This document shows positions 17,542 to 23,693 of a stretch of 28,679 nucleotides of DNA, one piece after another; within the stretch, counting starts at the first letter, position 1, and the number at the start of each line of letters is the position of its first letter. A program made the position numbers and the translations under genes. The notes below the pieces were generated by a model that saw nothing but the letters and a program-made list of their open reading frames with translations, was not told the DNA's origin and made no database searches. The stretch is from a virus. Location of the stretch: IMG/VR virus record IMGVR_UViG_3300030450_001163, positions 1 through 28,679 of that record. One strand, given 5' to 3'.

Positions 17542-18321
17542 ATGAAAAAAGTATTGTTTGTATTGTTTGCTTTTATAGGTTCATTTTCTTTTTCACAAGA
17601 ATATGATTTTGAACAATTATGTATAGCTTGTGCTGAGTCAGGTGGTTTCTATTGTGGTGATGACCCTAATAATTGGACTCAATACTCTCCTGAAGGTTGC
17701 GTTCAAGCATCTTGGATTAATGATGGATGGGTTGACTGTGTTGATAGTAGTGATGAGGGAGAGGGTGTTGTTCCTACTGCTTTATCAGAGTGCGCTCCAC
17801 CTCCTCCTCAATGTGACACTATATATGTAGATGTTCCTGTAGTAGAGTATGTATATCAAATAGATACCTTAGAAGTGCCATTTTATATATACGAAACTTT
17901 AATACAATTAGATACAATAATACAAACAGAATATATTACACAAATAGTTGTGGACACAGTTGAGATAGAAACACTTGTGCCAGAATATATATATATAACA
18001 GATACGGTAACAGTTTATGAAGACATTTTAGATACTCTATATGTTGATGTGGTTGAGTATGTTGATAGCTTAATATACGACACAATAGTTGAAATAGAAT
18101 ACGTAGAGTTTTTTGTTACTGATACAGTTTTAGAATATGTTGAAATAATAGAAACAGAATATGTAGACTGCGAAAGTGGTTTGCCTTGTACAAGTGGAGT
18201 TAGAGAAATACTAAACAATTCTAAAGAAAATAATAAAATGTATAGCCTTTTAGGTTATGAGATTAAAAGACCTGAAGGGGTGTATATTCAGAATGGTAAA
18301 ATTAAATATAAATTAAATTAA
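17542..18321 (+). CDS. Secreted LDLa-like protein with T9SS-like C-terminal domain
   Basis: 259 residues. A signal peptide (MKKVLFVLFAFIGSFSFSQ) precedes a cysteine-rich module (about residues 27-84) that fits the LDL-receptor class A pattern: FYCGD, GCVQASWINDGWVDC, then DSSDEGE, where the acidic residues bind calcium in that family. A proline hinge (CAPPPPQC) leads to about 115 residues of repeated Asp-Thr-Val/Ile and Tyr-Val-Glu strands, a likely fibrous stalk. The last 30 residues (MYSLLGYEIKRPEGVYIQNG, ending KIKYKLN) resemble a type A C-terminal sorting domain of the Bacteroidota type IX secretion system. So the protein could be exported and anchored on the host cell. Its partner is the barrel-like protein before it. 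Confidence 0.66.
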   Translation: MKKVLFVLFAFIGSFSFSQEYDFEQLCIACAESGGFYCGDDPNNWTQYSPEGCVQASWINDGWVDCVDSSDEGEGVVPTALSECAPPPPQCDTIYVDVPVVEYVYQIDTLEVPFYIYETLIQLDTIIQTEYITQIVVDTVEIETLVPEYIYITDTVTVYEDILDTLYVDVVEYVDSLIYDTIVEIEYVEFFVTDTVLEYVEIIETEYVDCESGLPCTSGVREILNNSKENNKMYSLLGYEIKRPEGVYIQNGKIKYKLN

Positions 18322-18327
18322 TAAATT

Positions 18328-18510
18328 ATGGATATTTTAAAGAAAATTGTAAATAGTAAAAAGTTCTGGTATGCCTTTGGTATGTTTATTTTTATAAACT
18401 GCTCTAGTGCATTTGGAATTTCAGAAGGTGAAATGGCTAACCTTATTTGGGTTGGTATTGCACTTATTGTTGCTCAAGGAGTTGCTGACCGTAAATCTTG
18501 TAGCAAATGA
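18328..18510 (+). CDS. Small two-TM protein, possible holin
   Basis: 60 residues with two hydrophobic segments (about 13-30 and 37-50) and a charged, Lys-rich C-terminus (VADRKSCSK). Small two-span proteins directly upstream of lysis genes are commonly holins. It overlaps the next gene's start as ATGA (18507-18510). No defined holin family could be named. Confidence 0.5.
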   Translation: MDILKKIVNSKKFWYAFGMFIFINCSSAFGISEGEMANLIWVGIALIVAQGVADRKSCSK

Positions 18511-18785
18511 AATTAAGCGAGAAGTCTGAACTCACCCTTGACTTAAAGACGATAGGAATTATTGTTGGCATGGTTATTTCTGTGTCTAGTACTTATTTTA
18601 CATTGAAAGGACAAATTGATGAAAATAAAAAGGCATTAGAAAAAGGGAATTGGGTTAGTGCTACCGAGTATAATCTAAAGGATGAACTTGTTAGGACTAC
18701 CATTATGGGCAATAGTAAAAAGCTAGATGCGATTGAAGATAAGCTAAATACTATTGATGAAAGGCTTTACAACTTAAACAAATAG
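18507..18785 (+). CDS. Membrane-anchored coiled-coil protein (lysis accessory)
   Basis: 92 residues: N-terminal transmembrane helix (about 14-33, KTIGIIVGMVISVSSTYFTL) followed by a soluble coiled coil (about 36-92, GQIDENKKALEKGN and SKKLDAIEDKLNTIDERLYN). The topology resembles XhlA-type or spanin-type lysis proteins. It sits in the lysis region and overlaps the preceding holin-like gene. Confidence 0.5.
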   Translation: MKLSEKSELTLDLKTIGIIVGMVISVSSTYFTLKGQIDENKKALEKGNWVSATEYNLKDELVRTTIMGNSKKLDAIEDKLNTIDERLYNLNK

Positions 18786-18787
18786 AT

Positions 18788-19123
18788 ATGAATCATATTC
18801 CATATATAGTAACTGGGTTGTTCTTTTTTTGTATTGGCTCTTGTGTTGGTCAAGTGTCAGTAGTTCATTTTAATAGTGAATGGAACTCTGAAAATAGCTT
18901 TGATGTTTCTGTTTTAAAAGATTGTGAAAAGGCAGATATTATTATCTGCACTAATCCAGAAGAACAAGAAAAACACAAGATTAAATCTGTACCTACTGTT
19001 ATTGTGTTTGATAACAAAATAGAGGTTGCTAGATTTGAAGCAAATATAATGATGCAATTAGAAGCAACATTTAAAGATATACAAGAAAAGATTGACAAAA
19101 TATATTTAGCTAAATTCGAATGA
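18788..19123 (+). CDS. Membrane-tethered thioredoxin-fold protein lacking CxxC
   Basis: 111 residues. An N-terminal membrane segment (about 5-20) is followed by a thioredoxin-like pattern: VVHFNSEWNSENS, ADIIICTNPEEQ, KHKIKSVPTVIVFDNK. The SVPT motif contains the cis-proline (Pro 69) characteristic of the fold. At the position where thioredoxins have WCxxC this protein has WNSEN, so it cannot carry out dithiol exchange. It overlaps the endolysin gene by four bases. In a lysis cluster it might bind a partner protein, but its function is unknown. Confidence 0.6.
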   Translation: MNHIPYIVTGLFFFCIGSCVGQVSVVHFNSEWNSENSFDVSVLKDCEKADIIICTNPEEQEKHKIKSVPTVIVFDNKIEVARFEANIMMQLEATFKDIQEKIDKIYLAKFE

Positions 19124-19614
19124 AATTATCAAGGTCATTTACACTACAGGAGCTAACAAGGTCAGATACCGCATTACGCTTAAATATGGATAATACCCCC
19201 ACAAAAGAGGGCATCATAAAATTACGACTTCTAGCCGCTAATCTTTTACAACCACTCAGGAATGTAGTTGGTCCTATTAGAATTACAAGCGGCTATAGAA
19301 GTCCTGCTCTTTCACAAGCTATAGGCTCTTCATCTAACTCTCAACATTGTAGATATGAAGCAGTAGATTGTCAGTATGTTTTTAGAAAGACTATGAACAA
19401 TCTTAAAATATATAATGCTCTAATTGATTTAGACTTAGACTTTGACCAATGCATATTAGAGTTCGGAACAAGTACTCACAATTTAGATGGCAAACCTGCT
19501 TGGATTCATCTTAGTTGGAAAGTAAGTGATAATAGAAGAGAAGTTCTTGTAGCTTATAAAGACGAAAATAATAGAACAAAATATAGACCACCAATTAAAT
19601 ATAAATCCTTATGA
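19120..19614 (+). CDS. Peptidase M15 endolysin
   Basis: 164 residues. Zinc peptidase of the D-Ala-D-Ala carboxypeptidase type that cleaves peptidoglycan cross-links during lysis. Motifs in order: RITSGYRSP (about 54-62), the zinc motif SQHCRYEAVDC (His 76, Asp 83), a possible catalytic Glu at 114 (ILEFG), and WIHLSW (third zinc ligand His 130). These match the M15 metallopeptidase signature. No signal peptide or transmembrane segment, so it depends on a holin. Overlaps both neighbours by four bases. Confidence 0.88.
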   Translation: MKLSRSFTLQELTRSDTALRLNMDNTPTKEGIIKLRLLAANLLQPLRNVVGPIRITSGYRSPALSQAIGSSSNSQHCRYEAVDCQYVFRKTMNNLKIYNALIDLDLDFDQCILEFGTSTHNLDGKPAWIHLSWKVSDNRREVLVAYKDENNRTKYRPPIKYKSL

Positions 19615-19991
19615 AATTTTTATCTAAACTATTTGGAAATATGTCGCTCGATGTTAATAAAATCGTGGATAACTTACATACTAGCGCTGAAGAAAAAGCT
19701 GATATGCGCCGTAAATTTGAACAGATATTTTTAGAAGCACAAGCACACGCTGAGGAACAGATTACTAGAAGATGGGAAGCAGACGCTAAAGCAGGTTGGT
19801 TACCTGCAAACATACGACCTTTAACACTAGCATTTCTAGTAGTGTCAACGGTTCTACTAATCTTTATTGAAGGAGGATTAATTGAGTTTGAAGTTAAAGA
19901 AAATTGGATAGACCTACTACAGTTAGTATTGATAACGGTGATTGGAGCCTACTTTGGTGGGAGGAGTATTGAAAAAGTTAGAAACAAATAA
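19611..19991 (+). CDS. 3-TM holin-like protein (GTA holin family)
   Basis: 126 residues: an acidic/charged coiled region (about 15-60) followed by hydrophobic helices (about 70-86 and 102-117) with the motif ADAKAGWLPANIRPLTLAFL, a hallmark of 3-TM holins found in gene transfer agents and Rhizobiales phages and also in Bacteroidota phages. It ends in GGRSIEKVRNK. It permeabilises the inner membrane so the M15 enzyme can act. Its TAA stop shares bases with the likely start (ATA) of the next gene. Confidence 0.78.
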   Translation: MKFLSKLFGNMSLDVNKIVDNLHTSAEEKADMRRKFEQIFLEAQAHAEEQITRRWEADAKAGWLPANIRPLTLAFLVVSTVLLIFIEGGLIEFEVKENWIDLLQLVLITVIGAYFGGRSIEKVRNK

Positions 19992-20725
19992 AACAATTAA
20001 AGGAATATAGGCTTAGAGTTACAAAGTCAGAACATGACTTAATAAAAGACTTACGCCAATCCGAAGGCAACGGCTTAAATAACGTTCTAGTTATTGGAGA
20101 TTTACACGAGCCATTTTCACTTGATAATTACTTAGAATTTTGTATTTCCAAATATGATGAATTTGATTGCACAGAAGTTGTGTTTATTGGGGACGTTATA
20201 GATAACCATTACGCAAGTTACCACGAAACATCAGCAGATGGTATGGGTGGTGCTGATGAATTAGAATATGCAATACAAAGAATAGCACGTTGGTATAAAG
20301 CATTTCCTAAAGCAACAGTAATTATAGGTAATCATGACCGCATGGTGATGCGTAAGGCTCAAACATCAGCTATACCTAGCAAGTGGATTAAAAGCTACAA
20401 AGAAGTCTTAGAAGTGCCTGGTTGGGAATTTGTTGAAAGATATGTCAAAGATGGTGTTCAATACATACATGGGGAAGGCGGGACGGCAAGAACTAAGTGT
20501 CGTGCAGACATGATGAATACCGTTCAAGGCCATCTACACACACAAGCTTATTGTGAGCATTATGTCGGTCAAAATTTTAGAGTATTTGGAATGCAAGTTT
20601 CTTGCGGAATAAATTTTTCTGAATACAGCTTTGCATATGCTAAAGCAGGAAAAAAACCCGCTATTGGGTGTGCGGTCGTTTTGAATAACGGAAAATTACC
20701 CGTAAATTTATTAATGAAGTTATGA
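19988..20725 (+). CDS. Calcineurin-like metallophosphoesterase with non-ATG (ATA) start
   Basis: 245 residues if started at ATA 19988. All metal-binding motifs are present only with this upstream extension: GDLHEPF (37-43), GDVID (68-72), GNHD (114-117) and GHLH (181-184). They indicate a two-metal phosphodiesterase or phosphatase; the substrate is unknown. The frame is open from 19982 but contains no ATG, GTG or TTG before a GTG at 20180, which lies after the first motif and cannot be the start. ATA at 19988 with the previous TAA forms ATAA, the same 4-base overlap as ATGA used elsewhere here. A homologous N-terminus would read MKQLKEYRLRV. Confidence 0.78.
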   Translation: MKQLKEYRLRVTKSEHDLIKDLRQSEGNGLNNVLVIGDLHEPFSLDNYLEFCISKYDEFDCTEVVFIGDVIDNHYASYHETSADGMGGADELEYAIQRIARWYKAFPKATVIIGNHDRMVMRKAQTSAIPSKWIKSYKEVLEVPGWEFVERYVKDGVQYIHGEGGTARTKCRADMMNTVQGHLHTQAYCEHYVGQNFRVFGMQVSCGINFSEYSFAYAKAGKKPAIGCAVVLNNGKLPVNLLMKL

Positions 20726-20853
20726 ATATATACGAGGAAAAGTTTAAACTTGGAGCATATTATACTTATGACAAGAACAACAAAAAGGTTTATGATATAA
20801 AAAGTATGCGAGAAGATTTTAAACTATTAGTAAATAAATTAAAGAAAAAATAG
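20722..20853 (+). CDS. Small basic protein of unknown function
   Basis: 43 residues (MNIYEEKFKLGAYYTYDKNN and a Lys-rich helical end). Its ATG overlaps the phosphoesterase stop as ATGA, the arrangement used by many genes here, which makes it likely real. The TAG stop is the first triplet of the palindrome that follows. Confidence 0.6.
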   Translation: MNIYEEKFKLGAYYTYDKNNKKVYDIKSMREDFKLLVNKLKKK

Positions 20854-20931
20854 TAGATAGGCATATATGAGGTTGTTTTAAATAGATTCTCTCTACAACC
20901 GAATGTGTTCGACATATATGCCTGTCTATTA
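20851..20931 (+). other. Structured palindrome in a convergent gap (terminator or RNA element)
   Basis: A 19-base stem pairs 20851-20869 with 20913-20931; 17 pairs are Watson-Crick and two are G-U when read as + strand RNA. The 43-base interior contains a second stem GGTTGT (20871-20876) / ACAACC (20895-20900) and a third hairpin CGAA-TGTG-TTCG (20900-20911, sharing C20900 with the second), so a branched, three-way-junction-like fold is possible. It fills the 79-base gap between convergent gene ends. On the - strand it is followed by a T run (complement of 20845-20850), which suits a leftward intrinsic terminator. Confidence 0.62.
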
Positions 20932-20932
20932 T

Positions 20933-21166
20933 CTATGCGATTAGTCTATAACGAACTACTTGCGTAAATTTCCTGTCCCCATTATCGTGAAGCCATCTTG
21001 TTGGAACTTCTACATAATCATTAACTATATTATAGCCATCTTTTCGCAAAGCAAATATAGTTGCTGATAATCTTGTGTTACCTAAATCTCTGATTGCTTC
21101 TAGACTTGTTATACTACCATAAGTTGATAAATAGCCTACTAATCTTGTATAATGTGTTTCTCTCAT
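20933..21166 (-). CDS. Winged-helix / HTH DNA-binding protein
   Basis: 77 residues. A helix-turn-helix (SLEAIRDLGNTRLSATIFAL) is followed by a wing-like strand pair (YNIVNDYVEVPTRW, RYRLIA). This layout is the compact phage wHTH domain found in small regulators of Bacteroidota and Gram-positive phages. It is the last gene of a five-gene leftward operon and overlaps the preceding gene by four bases. It could regulate the early region or the divergent promoter. Confidence 0.68.
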   Translation of the reverse strand: MRETHYTRLVGYLSTYGSITSLEAIRDLGNTRLSATIFALRKDGYNIVNDYVEVPTRWLHDNGDRKFTQVVRYRLIA

Positions 21167-21345
21167 AATTCTTTAATATATTTAATTGTTTGCTTTTTAA
21201 TGTGTTTAATATCTAACCATTCCAATAGTTCAAAAGCATTTAAAACTATTGTAAAGTCTTCTCCATGTTCATCTTTACCTACTAGATAAACCTCATTATC
21301 TGAACAAGCAAAGGTATTTATGTCGTGTATTCTTTTAGTTTTCAT
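21163..21345 (-). CDS. Small protein of unknown function in leftward operon
   Basis: 60 residues (MKTKRIHDINTFACSDNEVY, VLNAFELLEWLDIKHIKKQT). Short beta-hairpin followed by helix pattern. Overlaps both neighbours by four bases, so it is translationally coupled. No recognised family. Confidence 0.62.
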   Translation of the reverse strand: MKTKRIHDINTFACSDNEVYLVGKDEHGEDFTIVLNAFELLEWLDIKHIKKQTIKYIKEL

Positions 21346-21638
21346 ATTAATTCCATTTCTGATAATAATTCTTCGCCGTATATATATACTAGCATATTAA
21401 CTGTTTCTTCTGCATTTGTGTAGCTTTTACATTCTCCAAAGTGAAAGTATTCATAACCCCTAATAGTATCTAATGCTTCAAAAACTGATATTTCGTGCTT
21501 ATCTAACCACTCTTGAGCTTGGTAATATCCGATTATATAATAATCTTCATTAAATAGATGATAATGTAATTCATCTGAATAATCATTTTTATTATCATTT
21601 ATATACTCTGTTAATTCTTCTTTTATACTTGTTTTCAT
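21342..21638 (-). CDS. Small acidic protein of unknown function in leftward operon
   Basis: 98 residues, rich in Glu, Asp and Tyr. The N-terminal region reads MKTSIKEELTEYINDNKNDY; a helix near residues 36-60 (IGYYQAQEWLDKHEISVFEA) follows, then an acidic C-terminus. Starts five bases after the zinc-ribbon gene's stop. The strong negative charge would suit a DNA-mimic or host-protein binder, but that is speculation. Confidence 0.6.
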   Translation of the reverse strand: MKTSIKEELTEYINDNKNDYSDELHYHLFNEDYYIIGYYQAQEWLDKHEISVFEALDTIRGYEYFHFGECKSYTNAEETVNMLVYIYGEELLSEMELI

Positions 21639-21643
21639 ATTTA

Positions 21644-21769
21644 TTAATCTTTATCGTCATAAAATGTTTCTGAACAATATCCTCTCCAACAACTATCTGA
21701 GCAGAAACCGTTATTTAAATGTTTATCATCATCGCCACAAAAGCGACATTTTTCAATATATTCTTCCAT
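21644..21769 (-). CDS. Tiny cysteine-rich zinc-ribbon-like protein
   Basis: 41 residues beginning MEEYIEKCRFCGDDDKHLNN, with CRFCG, CSDSC and a further CS near the end (Cys 8, 11, 23, 27, 32). Cys pairs spaced CxxC and CxxxC suggest a small zinc-binding fold. Its start shares one base with the preceding stop (TAATG on the - strand) and it lies between two operon genes, so it is probably translated. It is too short for most gene finders. Confidence 0.58.
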   Translation of the reverse strand: MEEYIEKCRFCGDDDKHLNNGFCSDSCWRGYCSETFYDDKD

Positions 21770-22029
21770 TATAGTGTATGTTTAGTTATAAATTCATTAT
21801 TAGACATCTGTTCTTTTAAAGAACTAAGTATTTTAATAGAGTCTTTTTTCTCTTTGATAGTATTTTGATAAAATCTAACTTCTTCTGTATTAGAAGCTCC
21901 ATTTAATTTGTCTTTATATAGACTAATCATTTCTTTTTGATTTTCTATATCTTTTTCAGTTAGTGTCATTAGTCTTGCTAATTGATTAACATTACATTTT
22001 ATATTTTTATAAATAATTGGATTTTTCAT
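21769..22029 (-). CDS. First gene of leftward operon, coiled-coil protein
   Basis: 86 residues with heptad-like helices (LARLMTLTEKDIENQKEMIS, YQNTIKEKKDSIKILSSLKE). It begins with ATG at 22029-22027, 42 bases downstream of a predicted promoter. No family recognised; a small helical adaptor is plausible. Confidence 0.6.
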   Translation of the reverse strand: MKNPIIYKNIKCNVNQLARLMTLTEKDIENQKEMISLYKDKLNGASNTEEVRFYQNTIKEKKDSIKILSSLKEQMSNNEFITKHTL

Positions 22030-22070
22030 TTTTCTATATTTTAATTAATACTTTTTATTGTTTATTAGAA

Positions 22071-22103
22071 CAAATATATAAAGAAAATTTAATATACTAG
22101 CAA
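22071..22103 (-). promoter_or_regulatory. Predicted leftward promoter
   Basis: Reading the - strand, TTG (22103-22101) is followed after 22 bases by TATATTTG (22078-22071), an exact match to the flavobacterial TAnnTTTG -7 element with allowed spacing. It precedes the gene at 22029 and faces the rightward promoter. Confidence 0.7.
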
Positions 22104-22136
22104 TAAATAGAAAAAAATGTTTATAAGTTATTAACA

Positions 22137-22167
22137 TTGTGACTGTTAATAAGTATCAATATATTTT
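22137..22167 (+). promoter_or_regulatory. Predicted rightward promoter
   Basis: TTG (22137-22139), 20 bases, then TATATTTT (22160-22167), a one-base mismatch to TAnnTTTG. Another TATATTTA at 22191-22198 lies nearer the ATG but lacks a TTG at proper distance. The 194-base gap 22030-22223 contains both promoters and no gene. Confidence 0.5.
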
Positions 22168-22223
22168 TATTATGTATTAAAAATTATTATTATATTTATA
22201 TAATTAATTATAAAAAATTATAT

Positions 22224-22433
22224 ATGAATTCAAGAATGATGAGAAGGCAGGTTATTAGAATAGCTATGTCTGTAAAAGAGATGAATAAGATGGATATTGC
22301 GAAAGCTTTATCCTGGTCTTATCCAACTACTTTGAAAAAAATAAATAACCCAAGCAAACTAAGTGTAGATGATGCTGAAAGGCTTTGTGAGCTTATTGAC
22401 TTGGATATTGTTAAATTTATAAAACCCTTTTAA
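22224..22433 (+). CDS. Cro/CI-like helix-turn-helix regulator
   Basis: 69 residues, a single HTH domain: DIAKALSWSYPTTLKKINNP (about 24-43) with a following helix (LSVDDAERLCELIDL). The first rightward gene opposite the leftward operon, a typical early-switch location, but no integrase was found, so a lysogenic switch cannot be concluded. Its C-terminus ends in PF. Confidence 0.7.
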   Translation: MNSRMMRRQVIRIAMSVKEMNKMDIAKALSWSYPTTLKKINNPSKLSVDDAERLCELIDLDIVKFIKPF

Positions 22434-22435
22434 TT

Positions 22436-22852
22436 ATGCAAAAAAATAGTAGAGTAACAAGAGTAACAGGAAATGGAACTTGGGAAGGCAAGTTTGGACT
22501 TATGTACAAATTTGAAATAGAAATGGAAAATGGAGATGTTGGTGAAAACCTATCTAAAACCGATGAGTGTCGTTTTAAAGAAGGACAACAAACAGACTAT
22601 GAGTTTATTGATGGTCAGTTTCCTAAGATAAAACCAATTAATACATTTGCTCCTAGTGGGGGTGGTGGTTTTAAAAAGAATGAACAAGTCCAAGAATATA
22701 TAATAAAACAAAGTTCCTTAAAGTGTGCTACAGACTTTTGTATTGCTAAAGGAACAACTAATACTGAAGATGTTTTAGCAGTAGCAGAAATTTTTACTGA
22801 TTGGGTGTTAGAAGGTAAAAAAGCATTACCTTTTGAAAAAGCACCATTTTAA
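22436..22852 (+). CDS. OB-fold-like single-stranded DNA binding protein candidate
   Basis: 138 residues. Residues 1-67 show five short strands (VTRVTGNGTWEGKFGLMYKF, QQTDYEFIDGQFPKIKPIN) as in small OB-fold proteins; a glycine linker (74-79) leads to helices at about 83-128 and a C-terminus reading LPFEKAPF. It lies directly before the replication initiator and after the HTH gene. Ending in PF is reminiscent of SSB tails that bind replisome proteins, but the residues before it are not strongly acidic. Function is inference from position and pattern. Confidence 0.55.
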   Translation: MQKNSRVTRVTGNGTWEGKFGLMYKFEIEMENGDVGENLSKTDECRFKEGQQTDYEFIDGQFPKIKPINTFAPSGGGGFKKNEQVQEYIIKQSSLKCATDFCIAKGTTNTEDVLAVAEIFTDWVLEGKKALPFEKAPF

Positions 22853-22860
22853 TTAATCCT

Positions 22861-22927
22861 GATAGTGCCCGTGTTGTTAGTTATTTTATATGTTTTACTT
22901 TTTCTATATATTAGCACGGGCATTATC
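22861..22927. repeat. 13-bp inverted repeat with AT-rich 41-base loop (possible origin or operator)
   Basis: GATAGTGCCCGTG (22861-22873) pairs with CACGGGCATTATC (22915-22927); 12 Watson-Crick pairs plus one G-U in + strand RNA. The loop (22874-22914) is T-rich and contains TATATATTAG, similar to the repeated promoter motif. It fills the 91-base gap before the replication initiator gene. A terminator is unlikely because no T run follows. Confidence 0.75.
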
Positions 22928-22943
22928 TTAAACTGAACACACT

Positions 22944-23693
22944 ATGAAAAAAACTTATTTCAACCATGACAGTACAGCTAGAAACGACTATCGTATTATT
23001 AAGATGAGAGCAAAATTAGGTATGGAAGCCTATGGTATATTTTGGTCTGTACTAGAAATGTTATTTACTGAGGAAAACAAATTATGTATAGAAGACTATG
23101 ACACATTAGCTTTTGGCTTACAATGTGATGCAAAGGTTTTAAAGCAGGTAATAGAAGATTTTGATTTATTTGTAGTAGAGGATAAGTGTTTTTATTCTAG
23201 GAGGTTAAATAACCACATACAGGAAATAAATAATAAAAGTAATAAAGCTAAAGAAAATGCTTCTAAAAGGTGGAATAATGCAAACGCAATGCCATCGCAT
23301 AGCGACCGCAATGCTAGTATAGTAGATAAGAGTAAAATAAATAAGAGTAAATTAAATAAAAGAATTGAGGATTTTAAAAAATCCATTCACTCAATAAGTG
23401 ATATAAGTGATGAAGATAAAAACGATTTCTTTATGTATTGGACTGAAATGAATAAATCAGGAACTAAGTTTAGAGCCGAGATGCAGAAAACCTTCGATGT
23501 AAGTAGAAGATTAAAGAGGTGGGCTAATAATGGCTTTAATAAGCAAAAGAGCCGTTTCCCTGACCATTATGATAGTTTACTTATGAAAAGACTAGATGTT
23601 TCTGCACAGAAAGAATATGAACAACACCTTAAAAATATTGGATATGTAACAGAATATAATCCAAACGCAGGTGCTAAATGGGTAAAGAAATGA
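22944..23693 (+). CDS. Lin1244/Lin1753-like replication initiator
   Basis: 249 residues. The first ~95 residues match the Lin1244/Lin1753-type N-terminal domain (DUF4373): YFNHDSTARNDYRIIKMR, LGMEAYGIFWSVLEMLFTEE, YSRRLNNHI. This domain is found in DnaD-like replisome organisers of Bacteroidota and Firmicutes phages. The C-terminal helical region (about 135-249) includes FFMYWTEMNKSG. It is the only likely replication organiser; helicase loading or origin binding is the expected role. It is preceded by an inverted repeat that could be its binding site. Stop overlaps the next start as ATGA. Confidence 0.76.
   Translation: MKKTYFNHDSTARNDYRIIKMRAKLGMEAYGIFWSVLEMLFTEENKLCIEDYDTLAFGLQCDAKVLKQVIEDFDLFVVEDKCFYSRRLNNHIQEINNKSNKAKENASKRWNNANAMPSHSDRNASIVDKSKINKSKLNKRIEDFKKSIHSISDISDEDKNDFFMYWTEMNKSGTKFRAEMQKTFDVSRRLKRWANNGFNKQKSRFPDHYDSLLMKRLDVSAQKEYEQHLKNIGYVTEYNPNAGAKWVKK

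Noticed and set aside
17900-18160. Tandem DNA repeat in the secreted protein gene
   Set aside because: The DTV/YVE pattern is a protein-level repeat with diverged codons; no exact DNA period was seen.
20180-20182. GTG as the phosphoesterase start
   Set aside because: It would remove the first metal-binding motif GDLHEPF, which is encoded upstream in the same open frame.
22030-22223. CRISPR array or small RNA gene in the AT-rich gap
   Set aside because: No regularly spaced repeats and no stable hairpin; two divergent promoters explain the gap.
22224-22433. Lysogeny repressor switch
   Set aside because: An HTH gene opposite a leftward operon is suggestive, but no integrase, excisionase or att-like repeat was found in the whole circle.
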